Virus record (IMG/VR): IMGVR_UViG_3300017929_000017
Span: 1 to 27,810 of that record
Reading direction: 5' to 3' (one strand)
DNA length: 27,810 nucleotides
From: a virus
This document shows, piece after piece, positions 1 to 6,663 of the stretch (position 1 is its first letter; every line of letters begins with the position of its first letter). The translations under genes were made by a program, and so were the position numbers. Under the pieces are notes generated by a model, which searched no databases, had not been told where the DNA came from, and worked only from the letters and a program-made list of their open reading frames with translations.

Positions 1-427
1 CGGCGTAGGCGGCGGCGGCGGAAGATGGGTCTTGCAGCCACGCCTTCGCCGCCTCGATGGCCGCTCTTGGCCGTTTGTCGTCGGGGTTCTTCTTCTCGAA
101 TATCGGCAGGGCCAACTCGGCGGCGTAAATAGCCAGGGCCACGCTGTCGGCTTTCGTCCACTCCCACGCCTTCACAACCCGCATCTCGGACCAGACCTGC
201 TTGTCGCTCTGCGCCAGGTGTTTCCCGCGCACTTCTACCTTGGCCATAACCTCGCAATTGACGTATTGCATCGCGTCGATGGCCTGCTCTGAGGCATGGA
301 ATCCCGACTCGCACATCTTGAGTTTGCCGGGGTGCTTGTGCCATGTACCGATGGGCCACGGCCCAAGTTTTCCGCTGCCGGACACCAGCCCGGCCTTCAT
401 GGACTTCCATAGATAAGTTTTCATCAT
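1..427 (-). CDS. DUF7666-like phage protein, C-terminus cut by window edge
   Basis: The visible part is 142 residues and runs off the left edge. It contains CESGFHASEQAIDAM, then a beta-rich stretch ending KVEVRG and SDKQVWSEMRVVKAWEW, and finally an Ala-rich helical tail beginning AAIEAAKAWL. This order (Cys-x2-GFHA, a VEVxG strand, a DK-x-V-x2-MRV-x2-WEWT segment, Ala-rich helices) is what I know from phage proteins annotated DUF7666; their function is unknown. The ATG at 427 overlaps the stop of the upstream 32-residue gene as ATGA and has AAGGGGAG upstream; a second in-frame ATG follows at once. It is the most distal gene visible in the early operon. Confidence 0.6.
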   Translation of the reverse strand, partial: MMKTYLWKSMKAGLVSGSGKLGPWPIGTWHKHPGKLKMCESGFHASEQAIDAMQYVNCEVMAKVEVRGKHLAQSDKQVWSEMRVVKAWEWTKADSVALAIYAAELALPIFEKKNPDDKRPRAAIEAAKAWLQDPSSAAAAYA

Positions 428-522
428 CTCCCCTTTCGCTTGTCCTCAATGTAAATGCCAACACATGATATTATGATGCCAAACCATGTGCCCGCAATAA
501 AGCCCAAAATGAACCCTCTCAT
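424..522 (-). CDS. 32-residue single-span membrane protein (DUF3789-like)
   Basis: A very short gene between RusA and the DUF7666-like gene. It starts directly after the rusA stop (GAGTGAATGAG arrangement), has GGAGGAG as ribosome site and ends in an ATGA overlap with the next gene. The peptide starts MRGFILGFIAGTWFGIII, one hydrophobic helix with small-residue spacing, and ends in a charged tail EDKRKGR, so N-out/C-in insertion is expected. Such mini-membrane proteins (DUF3789 type) are common in early operons of phages; their role is unknown. The call rests on coupling, ribosome site and composition. Confidence 0.7.
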   Translation of the reverse strand: MRGFILGFIAGTWFGIIISCVGIYIEDKRKGR

Positions 523-1371
523 TCACTCCTCCTCTCCCGGTGCTGTGATTTTTATTTCGACGTGCGGGTGTCGCAGTTTCCAATAATTCGACGAGGGGTC
601 GCTCCGGGTGGTCATGGAACACGCTCGACAGACTTTATATTCTTTCCGACTAACCCTACCGCCGCATTTTAAGCAGACCCATTTATCACTTTCTTTCCCC
701 TTGATTCTCTTGAGGAGGCGATGATATTCAATGGAACACGTCCTGGAACAAAATTTTCTAGGATACTTCAGGCCATTTTTTCTGGTGAGCGATTTAGGGA
801 GATCGAATGCCTGAAAACAATAGGCACAGGTGAGAGTTTGCCTCCGACTTTTAGAAAAACATTCCAGGCTACAATATTTACGGATTGAGGATGGATAACT
901 TCTCGTCTTCTCTCGGTCCATCGGCTGTCCGCATTGTGGGCAGAGCTTATGCTCCATGAACTGATATTTTTTATTGATGTTTTTCGGGCCCCTGTCTTCC
1001 AATAACGAGATTGAAAATTCAACTCTCGGGTTTTCTGAGGCCTTTTCTATCCTTGCGGATACCTCGTGGACCCGGCAATCATCAGCCCAGAAACCCGTTT
1101 GCGTTACGGCATCGAAAACAGTCTTTATCAAATTATCAATATCGATTCTTTGACGGGTGGATCGATAGAAAACTGCATTGAGCGCATAGGTATCATGTGC
1201 GCCTTTCTGATAAGGCGATCCGGTCATTTCGGCTATAATCGCATTGGCTAGGTTTTGACGATAAGTCCGTGTTTTTTCCGGAGTATAGAATCTTCCGCCG
1301 CGGCCCATTCGAGGCCGCGCATGAGCAATCGGATCGCCCGGAAAGTTTATAGATAATATTGGCTCGCTCAA
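523..1371 (-). CDS. rusA: RusA-family Holliday junction resolvase with zinc-finger C-terminal extension
   Basis: Residues 5-125 form a RusA domain: the entry strand INFPGDPIAHARPR and the active-site block RIDIDNLIKTVFDAV followed by FWADD. Asp77, Asp79, Lys83 and Asp98 match in spacing E. coli RusA Asp70, Asp72, Lys76 and Asp91, so a Mg-dependent nuclease resolving branched DNA is expected. Residues 144-251 are unusual: three Cys-pair modules (C144/C147 with C167/C171, C182/C185 with C208/C212, C233/C236 with C248/C251), probably zinc-binding. Ordinary RusA is about 120 residues; this protein is 282. I chose the TTG start at 1371 because AGGAGAG precedes it and it overlaps the upstream stop; longer in-frame starts would lie inside the upstream gene. 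Confidence 0.85.
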   Translation of the reverse strand: MSEPILSINFPGDPIAHARPRMGRGGRFYTPEKTRTYRQNLANAIIAEMTGSPYQKGAHDTYALNAVFYRSTRQRIDIDNLIKTVFDAVTQTGFWADDCRVHEVSARIEKASENPRVEFSISLLEDRGPKNINKKYQFMEHKLCPQCGQPMDREKTRSYPSSIRKYCSLECFSKSRRQTLTCAYCFQAFDLPKSLTRKNGLKYPRKFCSRTCSIEYHRLLKRIKGKESDKWVCLKCGGRVSRKEYKVCRACSMTTRSDPSSNYWKLRHPHVEIKITAPGEEE

Positions 1372-1553
1372 TGTCTCTCCTGATATTTCGCCAGACTTCG
1401 GGGACACCACGACGGCGTGAGGTCGATATCCTCGTCCTTGACGTTCTTGGACCGCTTCCATCTCGGATTGGCGCACGTGACGACTCCGGCCTTCCGCTCA
1501 CGATGGTATGGGCATCCGCGACAACCGGACCCGAGGAACTTGAAGGCGGTCAT
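1368..1553 (-). CDS. 61-residue Cys-rich phage protein
   Basis: The protein begins MTAFKFLGSGCRGCPYH and carries a second Cys at VVTCANP and a fourth at PSWCPRS, so a C-x2-C plus two single Cys pattern could bind one metal ion. The start at 1553 makes an ATGA overlap with the HNH gene upstream; its stop overlaps the TTG start of rusA, so all three genes are translationally coupled. Small proteins of this Cys layout accompany recombination genes in many phages, but I know no assigned function. A longer reading from 1586 is possible but would lie inside the HNH gene. Confidence 0.7.
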   Translation of the reverse strand: MTAFKFLGSGCRGCPYHRERKAGVVTCANPRWKRSKNVKDEDIDLTPSWCPRSLAKYQERH

Positions 1554-1822
1554 TTGCGATGCTCTACCCGATGACAATTGGGACATAAAACAATGGTATT
1601 TTCTGGCGTATATTCTCCCCCCTTTGCGCCCGGATTAATCCGATGGAGATCGCAAGGGGCTTCGTGCCAACCGCATCTGGCGCATGGTGTGCCTGTTAAT
1701 TGCGACTTCCAAGAGAATTTTCGACATCCTGGGGAACAAACAATCTGAGTCCAGCACTTAGGTTTAAAGAATTTCCCGCACTTGGGACACTCCCTCTCGG
1801 GGACGGTCAACTTGATGCTCAT
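1550..1822 (-). CDS. HNH endonuclease family protein
   Basis: The protein has 90 residues. The N-terminal half has a zinc pair CPKC (12/15) joined to VCSPGC (29/33). The C-terminal half is an HNH nuclease motif: CARC (47/50), DLHRI (His60), ENTIVLCPNCH (Asn75, Cys80, Cys83, His84) and His88. The family nicks or cuts DNA with a beta-beta-alpha metal fold. Within a replication/recombination operon it could be a homing enzyme or a recombination nuclease. It overlaps both neighbours by 4 bp (ATGA). The N-terminal Cys module resembles those in the RusA tail and in the proteins at 4719 and 22407. Confidence 0.85.
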   Translation of the reverse strand: MSIKLTVPERECPKCGKFFKPKCWTQIVCSPGCRKFSWKSQLTGTPCARCGWHEAPCDLHRINPGAKGGEYTPENTIVLCPNCHRVEHRK

Positions 1823-2004
1823 CGCGTCACCTCATACGTCGCCGTCGTCCCGCCGGTTTGCTGTGCGGCAGAGCCGAGGCCTTCTTCGCCTTCGTCCCGC
1901 GCACGGCTCGACCGCTCATCCACGACCACCATCATCACGGCGAGGAACAGAATCAAGACGACCAGCCCGATGAGGACCTCCCACTTGCCGCGCGTGATTC
2001 TCAT
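1819..2004 (-). CDS. Small single-span membrane protein
   Basis: Residues 10-27 (VLIGLVVLILFLAVMMVV) form a clear transmembrane helix after a basic start (MRITRGKW). A 30-residue hydrophilic tail follows, acidic first (DEGEEG) and then polar. There is no signal-peptidase or lipoprotein site. It is coupled by ATGA overlaps to the replisome organizer upstream and the HNH gene downstream. Function is unknown; a spanin or holin role is not supported because no lysis genes are near. Confidence 0.65.
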   Translation of the reverse strand: MRITRGKWEVLIGLVVLILFLAVMMVVVDERSSRARDEGEEGLGSAAQQTGGTTATYEVTR

Positions 2005-2786
2005 TCGCCCTCCTCATCCTTGAGTTCCGGGAAGTTCTTCAGGTTCCGCTCGTGCGCGGCCTTGAGCTGCGCGGCCGAGTCGCCGGCCCTCTCGCCCACC
2101 CGCGACGCCTTGTACTCGCCCTTTCGCACGTTGCGCGTACCGCCATCGGCTTGCGTACTTTTCAACCACTTGACTATGAACGCCCGCCATGCCCGTTTTT
2201 GGCCTCTCGCCCCGGCCCCCAGTATCCACTCGCGCATCCGCGCCAACTCGACGGCCACATCGCACGCCGGGTATGCCTCGGCCCACGCCGCCTTATCTTC
2301 GTCAGTTATGTTTTTCCATGAACGGGTGGGGTGGTCGAAGCAGAGGGCCTTCTTATCTACATCTACATCTCTATCTACATCTCCCTCTCCCTCTTGGGGA
2401 TACTTTTGTACAGAATCGTCTTGTACTTTTGTACGACGAGAGGGAGCATCCTTTGTTCTCTCATATTCGGACTGGTATTTGTGCCAGTTAACGATGGTGA
2501 TTACACCCTTGTCGTCGATGATGATTTTACTTTTCTGAACCATCCGGATAAGCGCCGGGGCGAGTTCCTCCTCGCATACTCCAAGAGTGTCGGCCAAGAC
2601 AGCGTTGGCATAACCAATGGGGACGCCATCCTCGTCTTTGCGCCGGTAGATGGAGCCGGGAATTGAAGAGTCCCCAGCCATAAGTAATAAGCCAACGAAC
2701 ATCCACCTCTGTGCGGCGCTCAACTCCTCTATCAGCGAGCCCCGCAAGGTCTGGTCTACGTAGAGTTTTATCCAATTACGGCGCAC
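2001..2786 (-). CDS. Phage replisome organizer / replication initiator
   Basis: The N-terminal 120 residues follow the phage replisome-organizer pattern: WIKLYVDQTLRGSLIEELSA, FVGLLLMAGDSSIPG, then a winged-helix stretch ending GVITIVNWHKYQSEYER. Such proteins bind the phage origin and recruit the helicase or its loader. A linker encoded by a GATGTA-like simple repeat (residues GDVDRDVDVD) leads to a C-terminal helical part with WAEAYPACDVAVEL, which may contact the helicase loader. The start is GTG at 2786 with AAGGAG upstream; ATG starts further in would cut the conserved N-terminus. No origin iterons were recognised in or beside the gene. Confidence 0.75.
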   Translation of the reverse strand: MRRNWIKLYVDQTLRGSLIEELSAAQRWMFVGLLLMAGDSSIPGSIYRRKDEDGVPIGYANAVLADTLGVCEEELAPALIRMVQKSKIIIDDKGVITIVNWHKYQSEYERTKDAPSRRTKVQDDSVQKYPQEGEGDVDRDVDVDKKALCFDHPTRSWKNITDEDKAAWAEAYPACDVAVELARMREWILGAGARGQKRAWRAFIVKWLKSTQADGGTRNVRKGEYKASRVGERAGDSAAQLKAAHERNLKNFPELKDEEGE

Positions 2787-2823
2787 GTCTGCTCCTTGAG
2801 AGGAATTTCCCCGGCCCGCTGTG

Positions 2824-3498
2824 TCATCTTTGCCCTCGCGACGCGACAGTCGTCGTCTTGTAGATGTGGATGCCGTCGATGTGGCCCTGGTCCTTCATGT
2901 TGCGGACATAGCCGTTTATTTTGACCTCATCCAGTTTCAGGAACAGGCGCGGCACTTTGCTCTCGTCCTCGACATCCCACCCCCACAGCGTGCGAAGCGA
3001 CGCGCCCTCCGCCACCGGCTTGTCCGGAATGAGGGGCACGCTGGCGTTCACCGCCTCGATGTCAACGGCGGCCTGTTCGACGACCTTCTCCGCTTCGTCG
3101 AGCCGGCCCTCGTGGATGAGGTCCGTCGCTTTGTCGGCGGCGACAACCGCCTTCGCCTCCGCGACTTCTTTCGCTCGCTGTGCGGCGCGCTCTGCGGCTA
3201 GACGCCGCTCGTCCTCGTCACGCAGATAGGTGGCGATCTTCGGCTTGAGCAGTCGCTCGGCGTCGTCGAGTGGATCGGTCCATTTCTTTTTCTGCGCCAC
3301 GAGCGTGCGGTGATGCTGGAAGGCTTCGGCGATACCAGGGTTGAACTCCTCATCAAAGTTCCGGCGCAGGGCCTTGATGCGCACCAGCAAGCCGTTGGCG
3401 AGCGAGAGAGACGGCTGGTCGATAACTGCGAGGGCTTTGATGCTCGACAGCACCGCCAGCGCGTCGCGCTTGGCTTCGACATTCAGTTCATTTTCCAC
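2824..3498 (-). CDS. Coiled-coil phage protein paired with the RecT-like gene
   Basis: The protein has 224 residues. The N-terminal part contains LANGLLVRIKALRRNFDEEF and is helical. Residues 88-145 are a charged, Ala-rich coiled coil (ERRLAAERAAQRAKEVAEAK). The C-terminus is beta-like with TLWGWDVEDESKVPRLFL and ends in a basic tail. Proteins of this layout sit beside annealing recombinases in many phages; their role is not established, and a scaffold or nuclease-partner role would be inference. GGGAGG lies 6 nt before GTG at 3498, whereas the ATG at 3504 directly abuts it, so I prefer the GTG. Either start overlaps the upstream gene slightly. Confidence 0.65.
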   Translation of the reverse strand: MENELNVEAKRDALAVLSSIKALAVIDQPSLSLANGLLVRIKALRRNFDEEFNPGIAEAFQHHRTLVAQKKKWTDPLDDAERLLKPKIATYLRDEDERRLAAERAAQRAKEVAEAKAVVAADKATDLIHEGRLDEAEKVVEQAAVDIEAVNASVPLIPDKPVAEGASLRTLWGWDVEDESKVPRLFLKLDEVKINGYVRNMKDQGHIDGIHIYKTTTVASRGQR

Positions 3499-4690
3499 GG
3501 GCATCCTCCCTTTTGTTCTTCGCCTCTTTTGAGGCTCGTTCCTTCTCGACAGCCTTCTTCCAGCGGTGCGCATACGCGATGACGTTCTCCAACTGCGGCT
3601 CCGTGAACTGCGACAACTCCGTGACCGTCAACTGGTAGGTTGATTGCGTGAAGCGGTGGATTCCGTTCCAGAGCGCCTGCTCATCGACGCCGAACGTCGC
3701 GAGGTCGGCTTTGACCTTCGCGAACTTCTCATACTGCGCGATGGTCGAGGCGGTCGGCCCCCGACCCGGTTGTTCGGCCATCTTCTCGGCGTGCTTCTCC
3801 GGCGTATCGTGATGCGCCTCGGCGAGCGGGTCTGCGCCGCTTTCTTCGGCTGGCGCGTCGAGGCCAGCCTCAAGCGCCTTCTCGACTTCCGTCTGTGGTC
3901 GCTGAAGGGACGCCTCGTAGCGCTCCTGGTCCTTCGCGCTCCACCCGTCAGGCATCTGGCCGCTGAACGGATTGACCTTCGGGTCCGTCAGGTCGCCCTT
4001 GCCGCTGAACTCATCGGCGACCGGTTTCGGAGCGTGGACCTCGGCGCTCACGACACCGGGGTACTTCTCCGCGCTCGTCGCGTCAGAGATTGCCTGGCGC
4101 ACTTCGTCGAGTTTGTCGAGCGCAGTCTTGAAGATGTCCTCTTTCTCTGTCTTGCTGAGGTCGACGCCTTCAGCGTCCGCCAACTCCTCGCGGGCATAGA
4201 ATCCCAGCGTGGCGTCCGGCGCAATCCGGCGAACACCCCGGCCTGCGGCGCGGGCGAAGTACATATCTTTGCCCCAGAGTTGCCAATTGGTTTTGCCGAG
4301 TAGATTCGCCGCCTTCGCTTCTGCGACGGTGAATGAGGACTCGACATCGGGCCAACCGGGGCGATGGAATGTCAACCAACAACCCTCGGGGCCCTCTTTC
4401 GTCACCTCCCACGTCACGCCGGCTCGTTGATGGGCGACCGCGAGCAGAAGTTTCGCCTCCATCGCCAGCCGTCCATTGATAATGACCATCGTATTCAGGG
4501 CGGCGACGGGCGGGATGCCCAACTCCAACCCGGCTTGCAGAATCGCGACCGCGCCCGCAACGCTCTTGACGCCAGGGAACAGCCCCGAGTCCAGCAGGTC
4601 CTTTGCAAGCGCCCGGACGTTCGCCACGTCCGGCACCTGCACCTTTTCCGAGGACGGCCTTCCCAGGGCGTCCTTTTTCTCCTCCGTCAT
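3488..4690 (-). CDS. RecT-like single-strand annealing recombinase
   Basis: The protein has 400 residues. Residues 20-185 follow a RecT-like family pattern: LAKDLLDSGLFPGVKSVAGA, LELGIPPVAALNTMVIINGR, AKLLLAVAHQRAG, ESSFTVAEAKAANLLGK and MYFARAAGRGVRRIAPDATLG. These proteins anneal complementary single strands during phage recombination and replication. Residues 195-310 are low-complexity and polar. The end (320-400) is helical, with a repeated FTxxxLExVIAYAHRW segment and a basic tail. AGGAGG precedes the ATG at 4690. The neighbouring coiled-coil protein and RusA fit a recombination module. I see no adjacent 5'-3' exonuclease. Confidence 0.75.
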   Translation of the reverse strand: MTEEKKDALGRPSSEKVQVPDVANVRALAKDLLDSGLFPGVKSVAGAVAILQAGLELGIPPVAALNTMVIINGRLAMEAKLLLAVAHQRAGVTWEVTKEGPEGCWLTFHRPGWPDVESSFTVAEAKAANLLGKTNWQLWGKDMYFARAAGRGVRRIAPDATLGFYAREELADAEGVDLSKTEKEDIFKTALDKLDEVRQAISDATSAEKYPGVVSAEVHAPKPVADEFSGKGDLTDPKVNPFSGQMPDGWSAKDQERYEASLQRPQTEVEKALEAGLDAPAEESGADPLAEAHHDTPEKHAEKMAEQPGRGPTASTIAQYEKFAKVKADLATFGVDEQALWNGIHRFTQSTYQLTVTELSQFTEPQLENVIAYAHRWKKAVEKERASKEAKNKREDARGK

Positions 4691-4718
4691 GTTACGTTAC
4701 CTCCTCGTAGATTTTTCG

Positions 4719-4940
4719 TCATGGCTTATTCAGCCGTGTTTCCAGGTCTCGGACGCGGGCGGCGAGCGCGTCCACTTTCTTGTGCGCCGGCGTGCCGTAG
4801 TTGTTCGCCATCCAGTCGCTCCAGCCGCACTTGCGGGAGCAGTAACGCTGGAACGAACGCTTTGGGATGAACGATTTTCGACACGGCTTATAGGCGCATT
4901 TCTTTGCGGCGGGTGATTGATTTGCTTTCACGTTTGTCAT
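4719..4940 (-). CDS. Zinc-binding protein with C-terminal coiled coil
   Basis: The protein has 73 residues. Cys15, Cys20, Cys34 and Cys38 make CAYKPC and YCSRKCGW, a treble-clef-like site of the FCS/MYM style. Residues 54-71 (KKVDALAARVRDLETRL) are heptad-like and could dimerise. I take it as a small DNA- or protein-binding regulator, function not assigned. AAGGAGG lies before the ATG at 4940, so longer readings from further upstream are unlikely. It is the first gene after the terminator at 5004-5040 and the putative promoter at 4963-4991. Confidence 0.7.
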   Translation of the reverse strand: MTNVKANQSPAAKKCAYKPCRKSFIPKRSFQRYCSRKCGWSDWMANNYGTPAHKKVDALAARVRDLETRLNKP

Positions 4941-4962
4941 TCGGCCTCCTTGATATAAATAA

Positions 4963-4991
4963 GTTGTAACACATTTCGCCGTGAAAAGCAA
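4963..4991 (-). promoter_or_regulatory. Putative sigma70-like promoter for the RecT/replication genes
   Basis: On the minus strand TTGCTT (4986-4991) and TACAAC (4963-4968) are separated by 17 nt. It lies just downstream of a strong terminator and 23 nt before the start codon at 4940. The -10 matches only 4 of 6 consensus bases. The TTGC of the -35 recurs in the promoters at 7119-7147 and 7264-7292. Confidence 0.5.
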
Positions 4992-5003
4992 GATATTTTA
5001 GGC

Positions 5004-5040
5004 AAAAAAAAGGGCCGGGAAGATTGCTCTCCCCGGCCCT
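5004..5040 (-). terminator. Rho-independent terminator
   Basis: On the minus strand AGGGCCGGG (5032-5040 complement) pairs perfectly with CCCGGCCCT (5011-5019 complement), 9 bp with a 12-nt loop, followed at once by a run of eight T (5011-5004 complement). It lies right after the stop of the gene at 5047 and splits the early operon into two transcripts. Confidence 0.92.
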
Positions 5041-5046
5041 GGTTGC

Positions 5047-5232
5047 CTATTCGGCATTCCCCACCTTGATGGCCATCGTAAAAATGGTCTGAATGGGAAG
5101 CCAATAGACGTGCCGACACCCCTTCTCACGAAAGCCGATGCGCTTCGTCTCTGCGTCCAACGTCACGACGATTGGGCGCGCCATGTGCGGACATTGAACC
5201 GTCCGATGAAGTTGCCCCTTGAGCGTCGTCAT
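5047..5232 (-). CDS. 61-residue conserved-type phage protein
   Basis: Residues run MTTLKGQLHRTVQCPHMAR, then a predicted beta-strand series PIVVTLDAETKRIGFREKG and VYWLPIQTIFTMAI. The look is that of a small beta-barrel or sheet protein; there is no membrane helix or signal. The start at 5232 overlaps the stop of the mini-membrane gene as ATGA, with GGAGG 6 nt upstream. It is the last gene before the terminator. I do not recognise a function. Confidence 0.65.
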   Translation of the reverse strand: MTTLKGQLHRTVQCPHMARPIVVTLDAETKRIGFREKGCRHVYWLPIQTIFTMAIKVGNAE

Positions 5233-5348
5233 ATCAGCCTCCGGCCTCTTTTAGTCACTCGGCCGGCAATCCATTCGATACCGGCGATGACGCAGACGAT
5301 GACGAACGCGGCCGCCAGACAGAAGAACAATTCGATGAGCGTTTCCAT
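5229..5348 (-). CDS. 39-residue single-span membrane protein
   Basis: The protein begins METLIELFFCLAAAFVIVCV and continues as one hydrophobic helix to about residue 28, then a basic tail (GRVTKRGRRLI). It starts 5 nt after the stop of the lipoprotein gene and ends in an ATGA overlap with the next gene, so translational coupling probably replaces a strong ribosome site; only TTGAG is seen upstream. Function unknown. With the lipoprotein next door, an envelope-directed role is possible. Confidence 0.6.
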   Translation of the reverse strand: METLIELFFCLAAAFVIVCVIAGIEWIAGRVTKRGRRLI

Positions 5349-5353
5349 GGCGC

Positions 5354-5740
5354 TCAACGATTGACCCGACTGACGGAGGAGACGACGCCGTTGGTGAAAT
5401 ACACGAACGTATAGGACGGCGGCCCGCCGAAGCCCTCGACCCGATAAGACCAGGTCTCAAGGACCGCCCCCGCCATCGTCGTATTGCTCGTCTCATTGGG
5501 GTCGCCCATCAGGAACTCTACGTCCTCGCCGTGCATCCCGAGGATGACCTCGCCGCGTAGAATCGCCGCCTTTATGTCATCCGAAAGATACGGATGCGCG
5601 GCGAAGTAGCGGGCGGCACGGTCCGGTTGTGGGGTATAGTTCCCGATGGACTGATTCAGGCCGACCACAAACCCCGCGCACGACGATAGCAGAACTACCG
5701 CTATACACGCCAGACAGACCATATATAAGGTCTTTTTCAT
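5354..5740 (-). CDS. BamE/SmpA-like lipoprotein
   Basis: The protein has 128 residues. MKKTLYMVCLACIAVVLLSS followed by Cys21 is a lipoprotein signal with lipobox LSSC. The mature part carries GMHGEDVEFLMGDPNETSN, LETWSYRVEG and YTFVYFTNGVVSSVSR, which is the SmpA/BamE (OmlA) pattern GM-x4-V-x2-LMG-x-P ... TW-x-Y ... VYF-x-NG-x-V. Cellular BamE is an outer-membrane assembly lipoprotein; a phage copy may act at the envelope, for example in exclusion or in altering assembly, but that is inference. The ATG at 5740 has GAAGGAGG upstream; longer readings lack a ribosome site and would hide the signal peptide. Confidence 0.8.
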   Translation of the reverse strand: MKKTLYMVCLACIAVVLLSSCAGFVVGLNQSIGNYTPQPDRAARYFAAHPYLSDDIKAAILRGEVILGMHGEDVEFLMGDPNETSNTTMAGAVLETWSYRVEGFGGPPSYTFVYFTNGVVSSVSRVNR

Positions 5741-5775
5741 AGAAACACCTCCTTCAGACTTTCCGCTTTGCCGCG

Positions 5776-5970
5776 TCAGCAGACCTCGAAATACTGGTGC
5801 AGGACTTGGAGCAAGTGTGCGTAGTTGCCCGACGTGGCCTCGGACATCATTTTGTTCTTCTGCTCCTGTGTCCATCCGGCCCGACGCGCCGCCCGCCCTG
5901 CCGCCGCGAGGATGGCAAAGGCGTTCCCGTCTTTCCCGATGATTGCGAGTTCCGGCTTCTTGGCGCTCAT
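5776..5970 (-). CDS. 64-residue conserved phage protein
   Basis: The sequence PELAIIGKDGNAFAILAAAG followed by RRAGWTQEQKNKMMSEATSG and YAHLLQVLHQYFEV resembles a widespread small phage family (xGxDGNAFxIL ... AGW ... EAxSGDYxHLLQ) of unknown function. It is predicted to be mostly helical and cytosolic. The start at 5970 overlaps the stop of the upstream gene by ATGA; an upstream ATG exists but lies inside that gene. A 35-nt gap with AAGGAGG leads to the lipoprotein gene. Confidence 0.75.
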   Translation of the reverse strand: MSAKKPELAIIGKDGNAFAILAAAGRAARRAGWTQEQKNKMMSEATSGNYAHLLQVLHQYFEVC

Positions 5971-6305
5971 CTTGCGCCTCTGCGGTCCTGTTCTGCGACC
6001 GCGCTGTTGCGCCACGCCTCGAATGACTCGACGTTACACGCTTGCAAATCGCCCCACGGCGTCTGGTCGAGATACGAGACGAGCCGCGCCACTTCGTCCT
6101 CCGCGTCCTCTAGGTCTTGGATACGCTCGCCGACCGCGAACTGAGAACAGCGGCACCTGGACTTCGGGGTGTTGAATATCTCGTCGCGAACGTCAACGCC
6201 AATCCCCGAAATCTGCCCGAGACATTCGATGGCGTGCTGGACGGCCTCCTTGGCCTCCTTGAGCCACTCCGCCGCCGTCGTCTCCCGGTAATACTGTTGT
6301 CCCAC
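5967..6305 (-). CDS. Small helical phage protein, unknown function
   Basis: The protein has 112 residues. The start is GTG at 6305 with TTTAGGAGGTG upstream; a longer in-frame reading to 6422 overlaps the upstream gene and lacks a ribosome site. The N-terminal helix (TAAEWLKEAKEAVQHAIECL) precedes a short Cys pair (RCRC), and ERIQDLEDAEDEVARLVSYL forms an acidic coiled coil. No catalytic motif is visible. It is coupled to the next gene by ATGA. Confidence 0.6.
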   Translation of the reverse strand: MGQQYYRETTAAEWLKEAKEAVQHAIECLGQISGIGVDVRDEIFNTPKSRCRCSQFAVGERIQDLEDAEDEVARLVSYLDQTPWGDLQACNVESFEAWRNSAVAEQDRRGAR

Positions 6306-6362
6306 GAAACACCTCCTAAATAGATGTACGACGACCGGGCTACCAACCGGCCTGCCGCATTT

Positions 6363-6380
6363 CAGCGGCTCGCGCCGCTG
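6363..6380 (-). other. GNRA-loop hairpin between early genes
   Basis: On the minus strand CAGCGGC pairs with GCCGCTG (7 bp) around a GCGA tetraloop. It sits about 60 nt before the GTG start at 6305 and just after the stop at 6391. No T-run follows, so it is not a normal terminator; it could be a processing or mRNA-stability element in the intergenic stretch 6306-6390, which otherwise holds only the ribosome site. Confidence 0.55.
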
Positions 6381-6390
6381 TGGCCTGCGA

Positions 6391-6663
6391 TTACCTGCCA
6401 AAGATGAAGTTGAGGCACGCATCGTCGCCCATCCCGGCGTCGATGAGTTGGTCGGTGATGATGTGCTGGGCCACCATCGCCCCGTAGCGGAATCCTTTGA
6501 AATACCGTTCCCGCGCCGCCGCCGCCACTTTGTCCGACTTGCTCATGTGCTTGGACTTCGCTAGGTCGGCATTCAGAATTACATAATGGTCAGCATTGTC
6601 CCGCTCGGCCGAAGCCTCCAACAGCGCCGTCACCAGATTGCCCACCAAAAGATTGACTGCCAT
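6391..6663 (-). CDS. First protein of the left early operon, unknown function
   Basis: The protein has 90 residues, with ribosome site CGGAGGTG 6 nt before the ATG. It has a helical, mixed-charge sequence: MAVNLLVGNLVTALLEASAE, then KSDKVAAAARERYFKGFRYG and AQHIITDQLIDAGMGDDACL. The N-terminal stretch is mildly hydrophobic but broken by Glu/Ser, so I do not call a membrane span. No family recognised. It lies about 450 nt from the promoter at 7119-7147, with a hairpin-rich leader between. Confidence 0.6.
   Translation of the reverse strand: MAVNLLVGNLVTALLEASAERDNADHYVILNADLAKSKHMSKSDKVAAAARERYFKGFRYGAMVAQHIITDQLIDAGMGDDACLNFIFGR

Noticed and set aside
1-30. GGCGTAG-like sequence near the left edge
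   Set aside because: It is part of the Ala-rich coding end of the DUF7666-like gene; no paired strand or CTTC at the N10 distance.
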